This document shows, piece after piece, positions 1-8,554 of a stretch of 64,000 nt of DNA; the stretch's first letter is position 1, and the number at the start of each line of letters is the position of its first letter. Location of the stretch: the NCBI GenBank assembly GCA_026707945.1, contig JAPOVV010000105.1:186001-250000 (forward strand), given 5' to 3'. Position numbers and translations under genes: made by a program. The notes under the pieces were generated by a model, which was not told the DNA's origin, ran no database searches, and saw only the letters and a list, made by a program, of their open reading frames with translations. Origin of the DNA: Gammaproteobacteria bacterium (GTDB lineage Bacteria; Pseudomonadota; Gammaproteobacteria; Pseudomonadales; Azotimanducaceae).

Positions 1-521
1 ACTCGAAATCGGCTCCCAGCACTCCAGAGATACAACGGGTGGGATTCCGGATCTTCAACTAGGTCTGCCAAACGATAGAAAACATCGCTCAACACACGAG
101 CACATAGTCTGTTACGAACTTCGACGTATGGTCGCGGTCCCGCATCAGTGTTCTCAATCGTTAATGCATGCGCCTCGTCGAGTGGTACTACTTCATCCAT
201 GTTGGTCTTAAAAAGCACACGCTGCTCTCTTCCGGCACCGGATGCTTCCATGTCGATTACGAGAAATGGCACATCCTCGACCTGGATTTTGAGTTTCTCA
301 ACAGGCGTAACAAGATAGTAGGACTCATCCTCTCGCCTTAGGATCGTTGAGAAAATCCTCGCAATCGATTTTCTGCGAATAACGGTGCCATCATGCAGCC
401 ACGTCCCATCGGATCGTATCCGAATATCGATCTGACCTTCGCGTTCAGGGTGCCACGATTCGACAGGTGGGAGACTCGTGCTGCCAACTTGCTTCAACAA
501 TTCGTTGAAGGCGGTACTCAA
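1..521 (-). CDS. DUF1285 domain protein (partial, 3' end outside window)
   Basis: The minus strand is open from a TTG at 521 to the window edge (about 173 residues). The translation begins STAFNELLKQVG and then carries stretches typical of the DUF1285 family as I know it: WHPEREGQIDIRI, an IARIFSTILRRE block and YYLVTPVEKLKIQVEDVPF. The biochemical role of the family is not established. The start is a TTG nine bases after the moaA coding end, in the same frame, with only a weak ribosome site, so moaA and this gene are probably co-transcribed. The C-terminus is cut by the window edge. Family call fairly sure, function unknown. Confidence 0.7.
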   Translation of the reverse strand, partial: MSTAFNELLKQVGSTSLPPVESWHPEREGQIDIRIRSDGTWLHDGTVIRRKSIARIFSTILRREDESYYLVTPVEKLKIQVEDVPFLVIDMEASGAGREQRVLFKTNMDEVVPLDEAHALTIENTDAGPRPYVEVRNRLCARVLSDVFYRLADLVEDPESHPLYLWSAGSRFR

Positions 522-527
522 CTTAGT

Positions 528-1493
528 TCAACCACCAATGAATTTCATGACGGTCGTCTCACCCGTAAACGCGATGCTTTGTTTGTCGCTCATGGCGGAA
601 TTGAGCACGCTTTGCAGTTCGTTCAACGCAAGTGCATATGGCATCGATAACAGCGGTCTAAGGTCATAGTGCCTCGTATTCGAGAGACAGCCATACAAGT
701 GACCATTCGAAGAAAGACGCAATCTTGAGCACGACCTACAGAAAGGTTCACTTTCGTTCGCGATTACACCAAACGTTCCTCTTCCCACGACTTCATAACG
801 AATGGAGGTTGAATCGTGCTCAGACGTAATTGGAACGACTTCATACTTCTCTCGAATTGAGTCAAGCAGCATCTCGAGACTGACAAAATCCTTCTCATAT
901 TGGTCGTTCAGCTTCAGATGACCCATATTCATGAGTTCAATGAAACGCAACTCGATACCGCGATCTAGACAGTAGTCAAGGAGCGGCAGCACCTGGTCAA
1001 AGTTAGCCGTCTTCAACGGTACCATGTTGACCTTGACTTTCATCCCCGCGTCGCAAGCCATTTCGATACCGCGCTGAACGGTCGCAAGGTCACCACTTCT
1101 CGCAATCGCACGAAAATGGCTCGCATCCAGGGTGTCAAGACTTACATTGAGACGCTTGAAATTGACTTCCTTCAATAGCGGCATGTATTTGGGAAGAAAT
1201 TGGCCGTTTGTCGTAATTGCTATGTCGCGAAGGTCTAATTCACAAACGCCTCGAAGAAAAGGCTCAAACTTCGGTGACAACATGGGTTCACCACCCGTGA
1301 TTCGAAGTTTCTCAATCCCCGCTCCATCGATGAGAAGGCGGACCGCATCGAGTAAGTGTTCGCCATCAAGTTCGGCCGTGGCGGGCTGTAGCTTCTTACC
1401 GTCCGGTACGCAATATGTGCACGCGTAATTACACGCCGCCGTCAAGCTGACGCGCAAATTCCGGAATTGCCTGCCGAAGCGGTCGATGATCAT
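528..1493 (-). CDS. moaA: GTP 3',8-cyclase MoaA
   Basis: This radical-SAM enzyme catalyses the first step of molybdenum cofactor synthesis, converting GTP to 3',8-cyclo-dihydro-GTP in the cytoplasm. The N-terminal SAM cluster motif CNYACTYC is at about residues 21-28. The second 4Fe-4S site is the C-terminal CRSCSRLRLSSNGHLYGC stretch. The protein ends in the GG dipeptide typical of the family, needed for activity in characterised homologues. At 321 residues the length is normal. The product is required by the FdsA molybdoenzyme encoded about 9 kb away. It lies downstream of murF on the same strand and just ahead of the DUF1285 gene. Confidence 0.92.
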   Translation of the reverse strand: MIIDRFGRQFRNLRVSLTAACNYACTYCVPDGKKLQPATAELDGEHLLDAVRLLIDGAGIEKLRITGGEPMLSPKFEPFLRGVCELDLRDIAITTNGQFLPKYMPLLKEVNFKRLNVSLDTLDASHFRAIARSGDLATVQRGIEMACDAGMKVKVNMVPLKTANFDQVLPLLDYCLDRGIELRFIELMNMGHLKLNDQYEKDFVSLEMLLDSIREKYEVVPITSEHDSTSIRYEVVGRGTFGVIANESEPFCRSCSRLRLSSNGHLYGCLSNTRHYDLRPLLSMPYALALNELQSVLNSAMSDKQSIAFTGETTVMKFIGG

Positions 1494-1511
1494 GGTGTAG
1501 TCAAGATGAAA

Positions 1512-1530
1512 ACGGCGAAGCCGTCGCCGT
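1512..1530 (-). terminator. Weak hairpin between murF and moaA
   Basis: On the minus strand a 7-bp stem (ACGGCGA / TCGCCGT) with a 5-base loop is followed by TTTTC. It lies after the murF stop and before the moaA start. The U-tract is short, so it may be only a partial terminator or a chance hairpin. Confidence 0.35.
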
Positions 1531-1560
1531 CTCTATAAGCCAATGTTAAGACGTAGCGAT

Positions 1561-2922
1561 TTATGCTCCCAATCGCTTGACGAGGTCTGGCACGAAATTT
1601 CGCGTCCAAAATACAGTGTTAGAACCCTTTACGAGCAAGACGTCATCAGGCTTCAACGTTTCTGCACAGAACGAAGTCAGACCCGTTATGTCATTAAATG
1701 AACCCCATTTAACGTGAGATTTCAGATGCTCATACGCGTGTGAGTTCATCGCACTCCCCACGCTGATCACGCCGTCAAGCATATTGAGTTCATCGACAAG
1801 AGATGCATGCAGCTCTGCCTTTTGATCTCCCAGTTCAGCCATTTCGCCAACAAGCGCGATACGCCGGTTGCCGCGTTGTCGAGCTAGATGCTCGAGACAC
1901 TTGCGCATACTCTCAGGATTCGCGTTATAGCTCTCATCGATGATTCGGATGCCGTTGACGTTGAACGTCCGACCTCTACCTGGCGGTAGTTCTTCCGAGA
2001 TCGCGCGCAATCTCTCAGCGCGCTCACCGAGTACATCCAGAACCGCTGCGGTCGCGCACATCGTTGCTGCACGATGCTCCCCACCGCCCGGGATCTTTAC
2101 TCGCTCGTTTATCGTCGACAGCTCGACTTGGTCGATATCGAGCATGTCATAGTGATAGTCCGCGATCTTGGACAGACCGTACCCGCGCACGTCAAGATTC
2201 GGGTACCGCATACGTGCTACTTCGATCAAATCCTCATGCACAACCAGACAACCGTTCGGCTCAACGCCTTCGCCGATAGAGAGTTTCTCATTTCGTAATG
2301 ACTCAATATTCGCAAAGTTGCCGATGTGCGCGTTGAGGACATTGAGTACCACTGCAACGTGTGGACGTGCTAGTTTCGATAAGGGCTCAATCTCGCCCGG
2401 ATGATTCGTGCCGATCTCGTAGACAGCCATCGCCGCATACTTTGACGTACGACCGATGCTCAGAGGTACTCCGATATGGTTGTTCAGGCTACCTTCGCTA
2501 GCAGGGCATTCCAGTGCTTGTGAAAGAAAGCTTTTCATCGTCGTCTTGCCGCTGCTTCCGGTAACAGCGACGACTCTTCCTTCGAGCTGACTTCGACGAT
2601 AGCGCGCTAAATCCCAGAGTCCTGATAACGTGTCATCACAGTAAATGGTTGGCGTGTCCAAATCATGACTTCGATGGGCAAGGATCCCAGTTGCTCCTTG
2701 TCTGACAGCCGATGCAATGAAGTCATGCCCGTCTCGGCCCGAATCTTCCAGCACGTTGAACTGCGGTCGCGGCTTACCGGATAGAGCAACAAACAGCTCG
2801 CCTTGTTTAATAAGCCTCGAGTCGATGCTAATTCCCTGAATCTCGGGACCTACGACGTCGTCAAGACTTAGTGCTTCACACAATTCAGACCACGTCCATA
2901 GCGTTGATTTTTCTAACGACAT
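1561..2922 (-). CDS. murF: UDP-MurNAc-tripeptide:D-Ala-D-Ala ligase MurF
   Basis: MurF adds D-Ala-D-Ala to UDP-MurNAc-tripeptide in the last cytoplasmic step of peptidoglycan precursor synthesis. The N-terminal domain carries GISIDSRLIKQGELFVAL. The ATP-binding loop is AVTGSSGKTTMKSF, and the central and C-terminal Mur ligase domains follow (GTNHPGEIEPLSKLARP, IDESYNANPESM). The open frame reaches back to 3027, but the first 35 residues do not resemble MurF. The Met at 2922 (MSLEKSTLW) gives 453 residues, the usual size. Neither start has a strong ribosome site. It stands apart from the usual mur/fts cluster and is divergent from sppA. Confidence 0.92.
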   Translation of the reverse strand: MSLEKSTLWTWSELCEALSLDDVVGPEIQGISIDSRLIKQGELFVALSGKPRPQFNVLEDSGRDGHDFIASAVRQGATGILAHRSHDLDTPTIYCDDTLSGLWDLARYRRSQLEGRVVAVTGSSGKTTMKSFLSQALECPASEGSLNNHIGVPLSIGRTSKYAAMAVYEIGTNHPGEIEPLSKLARPHVAVVLNVLNAHIGNFANIESLRNEKLSIGEGVEPNGCLVVHEDLIEVARMRYPNLDVRGYGLSKIADYHYDMLDIDQVELSTINERVKIPGGGEHRAATMCATAAVLDVLGERAERLRAISEELPPGRGRTFNVNGIRIIDESYNANPESMRKCLEHLARQRGNRRIALVGEMAELGDQKAELHASLVDELNMLDGVISVGSAMNSHAYEHLKSHVKWGSFNDITGLTSFCAETLKPDDVLLVKGSNTVFWTRNFVPDLVKRLGA

Positions 2923-3089
2923 ATTGGTCCACACATGTGCAGAGAGACTAATCGATGAGACATCGATCAAGCCCGAAATTATCAGATCAGCGCTAGGCCG
3001 GAAGCCGCCACTATCATAGAGACGCACAACAACGGCGAGTCCAGCTCAATATCACCCGGTCTTGCACCTCCCTCAACTAGGATGTCGAA

Positions 3090-4916
3090 GTGAGCGAACA
3101 ACACCACGATTCCCAATCAGAACGTCCACGTCGCTTCGGGTTCTTCCGTGGTATAGGTCGGGGTATCACTCTGCTCCGCAATGTCGTCCTAAATACCTTA
3201 TTTCTGATTGTGTTGATCGCCATTTTGGTGGCGATTTTCAGTGACGACGCCGTCAAGGCAGTACCAGACAGCGCGGTATTGGTACTCAATCCAGCCGGCA
3301 ACCTAGTTGAACAGGAAACGTATGACGATCCTATCTTGGATTTGCTGATCGGGTCGAACGTACCTATCGAGACCTCGATTAACGATGTTCTGAACGCTAT
3401 TGCCTACGCGGCTAAAGACGAACGCATTCAGCTCGTCGTTTTGGATTTTTCCAGACTGCTAGACGTCGACATGGCGGAATCCGAACGTATTCAAAACGCG
3501 CTTAACGAATTAAGTGGCATCGGGATGGAAATCTGGGCTCACGCGACTACCTATACACAAGGTACATACATGCTCTCGATGGGGGCGGATCGCGTTCTGA
3601 TGGATCCAATGGGGGACCTCGTATTTCCAGGTGTGTCCTCGTCGACGATGTACTACAAAGACTTACTCGACAAGCTCAACATCACTGTCAATGTGTATGC
3701 GGAAGGGGAGTTCAAGACAGCCGTTGAGCCTTTCATTCGCAACGACATGTCCGATGCTGCTCAGACTGTGAATGCAGGTCTTGTCGAAGCGCTTTGGTCT
3801 CGAATGAAAGAACGTATTGCATCCGCTCGAAACATTGATGAAGTCAAGTTCAATGAATACGCAACCGCGCTGCATGAATTAGTTGTCGAGAGCGAAACTG
3901 GGTTTGCAGACCTTGCCGTCGAATACGGGTTCGTAGACGCGCTCGTTACTAAAGCTGAAGTCGACGATGAGTATCACGAACGATTAAGCCCTTCGTTACG
4001 CCCGATAAAGTTCGAGGACTACCTACCCCATGTACCAAGTCGACGCCAACTCGGACAACCGAAGATAGGCGTCGTGGTGGTTCAAGGCGATATATTGGGC
4101 GTCCAAACCCAGATAACTGGACAATCCAGCTCGTGGGTCAAGCAGATTGAAAAAATAAGAAAAGACGCCACCTATCGAGCGCTCGTACTGCGTGTCGTTT
4201 CACCGGGCGGCAGCGTGGTCGCATCCGAGGACATCCGCCGTGCCCTGGAGGAGTTCAAGGAGACGGAGCGACCTTTGGTAGCGTCATTCGGCGGAACCGC
4301 CGCGTCAGGTGGTTATTGGATCTCGCTACCGGCGGATCAGATATTTGCCACGCCGACCACCCTCACTGGATCAGTGGGCGTTTTTGGTCTTTACCCCAAC
4401 ATCAACGATGCGTTGTCGGATATTGGCGTCACCAATGACGTAATTCGAACAACTCCTTATGGACTTTCGTCAAGCCTCATGGTCAACCCAACCGACGCTA
4501 CACACAGTCTCAGAAGCTTGACAGTGAAGCGATACTACGATCAATTCGTCGGGTTAGTCGCGTCCGCCCGTGACAAGCCTGTCGAGTACATCGAAGAACT
4601 CGCGCAAGGTCGCGTATGGCTCGGTTCAGACGCGCTGGAATCAGGTCTAATCGACGAATTAGGGGAGATTGAAGCAGCGATCGCGAAGGCTGCCGAACTC
4701 GCTGGTCTCGACGAATACGACGTGGAATATGTGCAGCAGAACGCCGGGCTGCTCTCGCCTCTCGATAGCTTGGCCGAGGAAGTGCGCATGTGGTTTGCAG
4801 AAATCCTATTGCCATTAGACTCAATCGGACAACAACTAACGCGAGAAATCAAATACCTACGCGATCCGACGAACGTGTATGCGCGATGTTCGGGCTGCAA
4901 GCTCCACATTCAGTGA
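3090..4916 (+). CDS. sppA: Signal peptide peptidase SppA, 67 kDa type
   Basis: This inner-membrane serine protease degrades cleaved signal peptides. At 608 residues it is the long, tandem-domain form found in E. coli. A cytoplasmic Arg-rich N-terminus is followed by one membrane segment (about residues 30-50). The general-base lysine is in GEFKTAVEPF (Lys209) and the nucleophile in TAASGGYW (Ser406), so the catalytic Lys and Ser lie in different halves as expected. Translation starts at a GTG with AGGA seven bases upstream. The C-terminus (DPTNVYARCSGC) looks like the normal SppA end. The gene is divergent from murF. Confidence 0.92.
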   Translation: MSEQHHDSQSERPRRFGFFRGIGRGITLLRNVVLNTLFLIVLIAILVAIFSDDAVKAVPDSAVLVLNPAGNLVEQETYDDPILDLLIGSNVPIETSINDVLNAIAYAAKDERIQLVVLDFSRLLDVDMAESERIQNALNELSGIGMEIWAHATTYTQGTYMLSMGADRVLMDPMGDLVFPGVSSSTMYYKDLLDKLNITVNVYAEGEFKTAVEPFIRNDMSDAAQTVNAGLVEALWSRMKERIASARNIDEVKFNEYATALHELVVESETGFADLAVEYGFVDALVTKAEVDDEYHERLSPSLRPIKFEDYLPHVPSRRQLGQPKIGVVVVQGDILGVQTQITGQSSSWVKQIEKIRKDATYRALVLRVVSPGGSVVASEDIRRALEEFKETERPLVASFGGTAASGGYWISLPADQIFATPTTLTGSVGVFGLYPNINDALSDIGVTNDVIRTTPYGLSSSLMVNPTDATHSLRSLTVKRYYDQFVGLVASARDKPVEYIEELAQGRVWLGSDALESGLIDELGEIEAAIAKAAELAGLDEYDVEYVQQNAGLLSPLDSLAEEVRMWFAEILLPLDSIGQQLTREIKYLRDPTNVYARCSGCKLHIQ

Positions 4917-4953
4917 TATTTCGTAGTCGCATAGCAGTAGCTGGCGACTGAGT

Positions 4954-5007
4954 TTGGTATTTGAAATCCCACTTCAACACTACGCTTACATCGACGAATA
5001 TGTTCAA
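4954..5007 (-). pseudogene. Remnant of a VapC/FitB-type PIN toxin N-terminus
   Basis: Directly overlapping the antitoxin stop codon (TTGA overlap) the minus strand reads LNIFVDVSVVLKW. This closely resembles the first strand of PIN-domain toxins, including the first catalytic Asp in VDxSV. After about 14-18 residues the likeness ends and the frame runs antisense into the sppA 3' end. I read it as the stub left after deletion of the toxin body. It is short, so chance similarity is possible, although position and overlap are exactly those of a vapBC pair. Confidence 0.5.
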
Positions 5008-5240
5008 CGGTCGCGGTCTTCGCGGATAAGGTCAACACTGTCAGTACGTTGTGTGTCTGCGGTAGAGGCCATCACTCGTTTCGAGAATTCGCGAAAACTC
5101 GTCAATTGTGATCGCCGATTTGCTATCTCAGTAAGTAAGAACCGGATCTCCGCTTCTAAGGAACGATGGTTTTCCTTTGCCTTAACCTCGAGCTCCGAAA
5201 TCACATCGTCATCAAGATTTCGAACGAGTATGCTGCCCAC
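5004..5240 (-). CDS. FitA/VapB-type antitoxin (ribbon-helix-helix), toxin lost
   Basis: This 78-residue protein carries the FitA-like pattern SILVRNLDDDVISELEVKAKENHRS followed by EAEIRFLLTE, a ribbon-helix-helix DNA-binding domain. A C-terminal tail ends in the acidic/Arg segment DLIREDRD that normally wraps the PIN toxin. A start three codons upstream is possible, but the GTG at 5240 has AAAGG eight bases ahead and is preferred. Known relatives repress their own operon and neutralise a PIN ribonuclease. Here only a stub of the toxin gene follows, so this is an orphan antitoxin that may act only as a DNA-binding regulator. Confidence 0.72.
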   Translation of the reverse strand: MGSILVRNLDDDVISELEVKAKENHRSLEAEIRFLLTEIANRRSQLTSFREFSKRVMASTADTQRTDSVDLIREDRDR

Positions 5241-5269
5241 GTTCAACACCTTTCAGTTTACTAACGTAA

Positions 5270-5294
5270 CGATAGTATCTTGATATCCGTATCG
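5270..5294. promoter_or_regulatory. Possible antitoxin operator (inverted repeat)
   Basis: CGATA and TATCG arms flank an AT-rich centre 30 bases upstream of the antitoxin start. RHH antitoxins bind such palindromes in their own promoters. This is position-based inference only. Confidence 0.25.
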
Positions 5295-5382
5295 CAAAAG
5301 AAATCTCAGTGAATTCTTATTACGCAACTAACAATATGTCCTAAATAACCTCGTAGAATTCAATCGATCTTCCCATCCGGGA

Positions 5383-5973
5383 ATGAGATTGGTTAATCAT
5401 CGAAAGACAACCGACCATGTCGACGACATGGGTTCATTTGAGAGGCGGCGCTTTCTGCGTGGCTTGTGTCCCTGTCGGACAAACAGTGCAGAGGATGTCG
5501 AAGGCTGGCAAGAACTGTTCACGAAAGCACGATTCGGATCTTACTCTGAACGTCATGCTGCGGCACATTCCATCGGTACACTGCTTGAAAAGGCTCAAAG
5601 GGTCAAGCAGTATCGCGAGCTGCTTATTCAGTTAAAGGATGAACTTGACGCACTTATGCAGGATCCACGAGCGGCAAGCGAAGTCCTCGGTGTGATGAAG
5701 AAGCACGGTCACGCGCACAAAGGCGCAGCGCGAAAGAACTACCGCCGTGCCTATGCTGTCTTTTCAGTTCGAACGCCAGACGAAATCGCAAACTGGTTAA
5801 ACGATCGACTGAAGCTTTCGGCGAAGCGACGAGTTACGACGGGTTCAAAAGTTGTGAATCGTCTCGCCAATTGGTTAGAGCATCGTATTGCTTTTCAGCC
5901 TGGTCGTTCCACGTCGGAAGATGAGATCTTAAAACGGGTGCGTCAACTGCAACCCAGCCTATTCAGTCGCTAA
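5383..5973 (+). CDS. Unknown basic helical protein, 196 residues
   Basis: I do not recognise this protein. It is rich in Arg, Lys and Ala, has no membrane segment or signal peptide, and appears mostly helical. The N-terminus has an RRRFLRGLCPC patch. The C-terminal half has an RTPDEIANWLNDRLKL segment and a similar NRLANWLEHRI segment, which could be two related helices. The ATG at 5383 is used; an internal Met at 5428 (MGSFERRRFLRG) is an alternative and neither has a clear ribosome site. Coding character over 590 bases without stops and no competing gene make a real protein likely. Function unknown. Confidence 0.6.
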   Translation: MRLVNHRKTTDHVDDMGSFERRRFLRGLCPCRTNSAEDVEGWQELFTKARFGSYSERHAAAHSIGTLLEKAQRVKQYRELLIQLKDELDALMQDPRAASEVLGVMKKHGHAHKGAARKNYRRAYAVFSVRTPDEIANWLNDRLKLSAKRRVTTGSKVVNRLANWLEHRIAFQPGRSTSEDEILKRVRQLQPSLFSR

Positions 5974-6019
5974 TAGAACTTATCTTGCTCGGAAGTAGCA
6001 CGCAGCCTACTTCACAAAG

Positions 6020-6832
6020 CTATTTTCTGAAATACAGAAAACACTTCGCAGCTATGCGAGCGTCTGGTCGTTCGTTGGCGGTGGGCGCATGCAATAGTGA
6101 TCCATTTAGCAGGAATAAATCGCCCGCATTACCTGTCATTTCAAGTATGCGAAGTTCAACACCATCGACCTTACAACGTTCGCCGACCAATGCACCCGGA
6201 GCGCCTTCCTTTCGGTCCCAGAGCCTTTCAAGAACCGTCGATTTTCGACTGAGTTGCTTCATGATCGCACTTGCATGCTGCGGTGCGATCACTTCCTCAA
6301 GTCGATGAGAACCCGTTAGGAGAACGAGATTGCCGCCACCCCGTTCTACATCGTTCAATAGAACGAACCCTAAATAAGCGCGTGTTCTACCGGTACCGTC
6401 ACCCGTGAAGTCGTTGTGCCAACCGGCCCATGGGACGCGCCATCTCTTAGGGTCGTGGTCCGAATTTGGAAACGTCATGTAGAGGACTTGCTCTTGCCCG
6501 ACGCGCAAGCTGGGATCGATTAACTCCCCCATGCTCTGCTCGAAGTTGCCGGTAAACAAAGGCAGCAAACCTTCTTCGTAATCACGGATCGCCCGAGATA
6601 AAGGACCGCGTTGCGGTCTTCCAATTGGCCAAGACGCTGTTCGATCTCGAAATACACCGACAGGTTCGAGATAAGTCCACACATCGTTAGCGACAGTCTC
6701 AGCGATTTGGCGACCGATACCCTGCTTCAGGCAAATGTATCCGTCCGTCTCCAATTGATTGCGCACGGACACTCTGAATTCCTTCGATTCGAGATCGAAT
6801 ACCGGAGGTTCTTGTTGAGCCGTTTGTTCCAC
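6020..6832 (-). CDS. PhyH-family Fe(II)/2-oxoglutarate dioxygenase
   Basis: The 270-residue protein has the phytanoyl-CoA dioxygenase fold signature. The iron-binding His-x-Asp is in WAGWHNDFTGDG (about residue 138) and the distal His in LLNGSLLHAPTAN. A following RPDAR supplies a likely 2-oxoglutarate-binding Arg. Members hydroxylate diverse substrates using O2 and 2-oxoglutarate, and the substrate cannot be read from sequence. It lies directly downstream of the amino-acid symporter gene (30 bases), so the two may be expressed together and the substrate could be linked to the imported compound. It is not closely similar to the longer PhyH-HEAT protein at 17.8 kb. Confidence 0.8.
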   Translation of the reverse strand: MEQTAQQEPPVFDLESKEFRVSVRNQLETDGYICLKQGIGRQIAETVANDVWTYLEPVGVFRDRTASWPIGRPQRGPLSRAIRDYEEGLLPLFTGNFEQSMGELIDPSLRVGQEQVLYMTFPNSDHDPKRWRVPWAGWHNDFTGDGTGRTRAYLGFVLLNDVERGGGNLVLLTGSHRLEEVIAPQHASAIMKQLSRKSTVLERLWDRKEGAPGALVGERCKVDGVELRILEMTGNAGDLFLLNGSLLHAPTANERPDARIAAKCFLYFRK

Positions 6833-6862
6833 CGTAGAGACTCCCTAAGGACTTGATTCGGC

Positions 6863-8542
6863 TTAAGCCGCTTTCTCTTCCTTCGGGTTCATGAAATTGC
6901 CCACCGTCGATTTCATCTCGCGACTGAGCATTGTGATTCCGAACAGATTGGGCAGTGCCATCAACACCACGAAAACAGCAGCGATCTTCCAGATCAAGGT
7001 CGTATCCATGGTCGATCCCAACAAGAACGCAATGCAATAGATCACTCGATAGGGGGTAAGCGCTTTCGGTCCAAATAAATATAAGATCGCACGATCCCCG
7101 TAGTAGCTCCACGCAAGGGCTGTTGAGAAAGCGAACAGAACCAGCGATACCGTCACGGCATATTGCCCCGTCTCGCCAAAAATGCCCCGCTTAAATGCCT
7201 CTACTGTAAGGTTCACCGAATGGACGAGTGAGTCGCCATGCAGCTCCACGTCGCTCACGACTTCACCCGCTTCAACGACAAGCGACCCAGTGAACAGCTC
7301 ACCGTCCTCACGCACTGTCACGTTCTCCGCAACGGATCGATTGTGGATGATCGTAAATCCAGAATCGACAATCGCTCCATTCACGACCGTTAGCTCTGCT
7401 GTTAGCGGTTTGATCGGGTTATTCTCGGGTGGATTTCGCCCGAGATGTGCACTTAGCATGGCGATGTGAGCTGGGTCCTCGTCTGTATACACACCAGCCA
7501 CGACCTCAGTGTTTGCGAGTCCGAAATCGTTAGGAAATTTATCCGCCCATGCGCCAGACGAGAGGATTACTAATCCAGTAATCGTGCAAATGACCAAGGT
7601 ATCGATGAATGGCTCAAGTAAAGAGACCAAACCTTCAGGTACAGGATCTTCAGCCTTCGCACTTGCGTGCGCGATAGGTGCGCTACCCTGCCCGGCTTCG
7701 TTCGAGAATATCCCGCGATTGACACCATGGGTGAACGCGTAGGCAAAACTCGCACCGAGGAACCCACCTAAAGCAGCGCTTCCCGAGAAAATGCTACCGA
7801 AGATGCTGACCACCGAAGGCCAGATATTCTCGGCGTGGACGACGATAACGCCAATCGCGCCGATCAGATAGAACGCCGCCATCAGCGGCACAATTTTGGA
7901 CGCGACGGCCGCGATACGCTTGATGCCTCCGATCACTACGAGACCGAGCAACACCGCGAGTACTAGTCCGCTTACCCAGGTTGGGATGCCGAACGACGAA
8001 TCAAGACCATTCGCAAGGTTGTTACTTTGAGGTAAGCAGCCTGTACCAATTGCGCTCAACAACGTTGCGAACGCGAAGATCACCGCCAACCACTTCATGT
8101 TGAGGCGTTTTTCCATGTAATACATCGGACCGCCAGCAACTTCACCTTTGTCGTCAAATTCGCGATATTTATGTGATAACGTGACCTCGACAAACTTCGT
8201 TGTCATACCTACAAACGCGGTCACCCACATCCAGAACAACGCCGCTGGACCACCTAAGAAGAGGGCAAAAGCGACACCACCAATATTGCCGGTACCGACG
8301 GTACCTGACAATGCCGTTGTTAGTGCACGAAAGTGAGTCGTATCTCCCGGCGCATCGGAGTCCCCCTCTTTACCGAAGAGAAATCGCCAAGCTCGATTGA
8401 AGTATCGGAACTGTGGAAACCCCAGGTAGATCGTGAACCAGATGCCCACGCCAACAAGTGCGTAAGGGAACCAAATGGAGGATCCAAGCCAACTATCCAA
8501 GAGACCCAGAAATCCCTCAAATGCTTGCATCACTTCTGCCAT
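6863..8542 (-). CDS. Sodium:alanine/glycine symporter family (AGCS) transporter
   Basis: A polytopic inner-membrane protein of 559 residues. It has the AGCS hallmarks [16 protein letters not shown] and [21 protein letters not shown] and the C-terminal [16 protein letters not shown] segment. Members import alanine, glycine or related amino acids with sodium. Usual length is about 450-480. The excess is a hydrophilic insertion at about residues 335-445 between two membrane segments, with alternating valine-rich strands that look like beta structure facing the periplasm. Start is clear and upstream of it lies gor (12 bases). Family sure, substrate not. Confidence 0.88.
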   Translation of the reverse strand: MAEVMQAFEGFLGLLDSWLGSSIWFPYALVGVGIWFTIYLGFPQFRYFNRAWRFLFGKEGDSDAPGDTTHFRALTTALSGTVGTGNIGGVAFALFLGGPAALFWMWVTAFVGMTTKFVEVTLSHKYREFDDKGEVAGGPMYYMEKRLNMKWLAVIFAFATLLSAIGTGCLPQSNNLANGLDSSFGIPTWVSGLVLAVLLGLVVIGGIKRIAAVASKIVPLMAAFYLIGAIGVIVVHAENIWPSVVSIFGSIFSGSAALGGFLGASFAYAFTHGVNRGIFSNEAGQGSAPIAHASAKAEDPVPEGLVSLLEPFIDTLVICTITGLVILSSGAWADKFPNDFGLANTEVVAGVYTDEDPAHIAMLSAHLGRNPPENNPIKPLTAELTVVNGAIVDSGFTIIHNRSVAENVTVREDGELFTGSLVVEAGEVVSDVELHGDSLVHSVNLTVEAFKRGIFGETGQYAVTVSLVLFAFSTALAWSYYGDRAILYLFGPKALTPYRVIYCIAFLLGSTMDTTLIWKIAAVFVVLMALPNLFGITMLSREMKSTVGNFMNPKEEKAA

Positions 8543-8554
8543 CGCGTCTTTCCC

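Noticed and set aside
2923-3027. Upstream extension of murF by 35 residues
   Set aside because: Residues do not fit the MurF N-terminus and there is no ribosome site at 3027.
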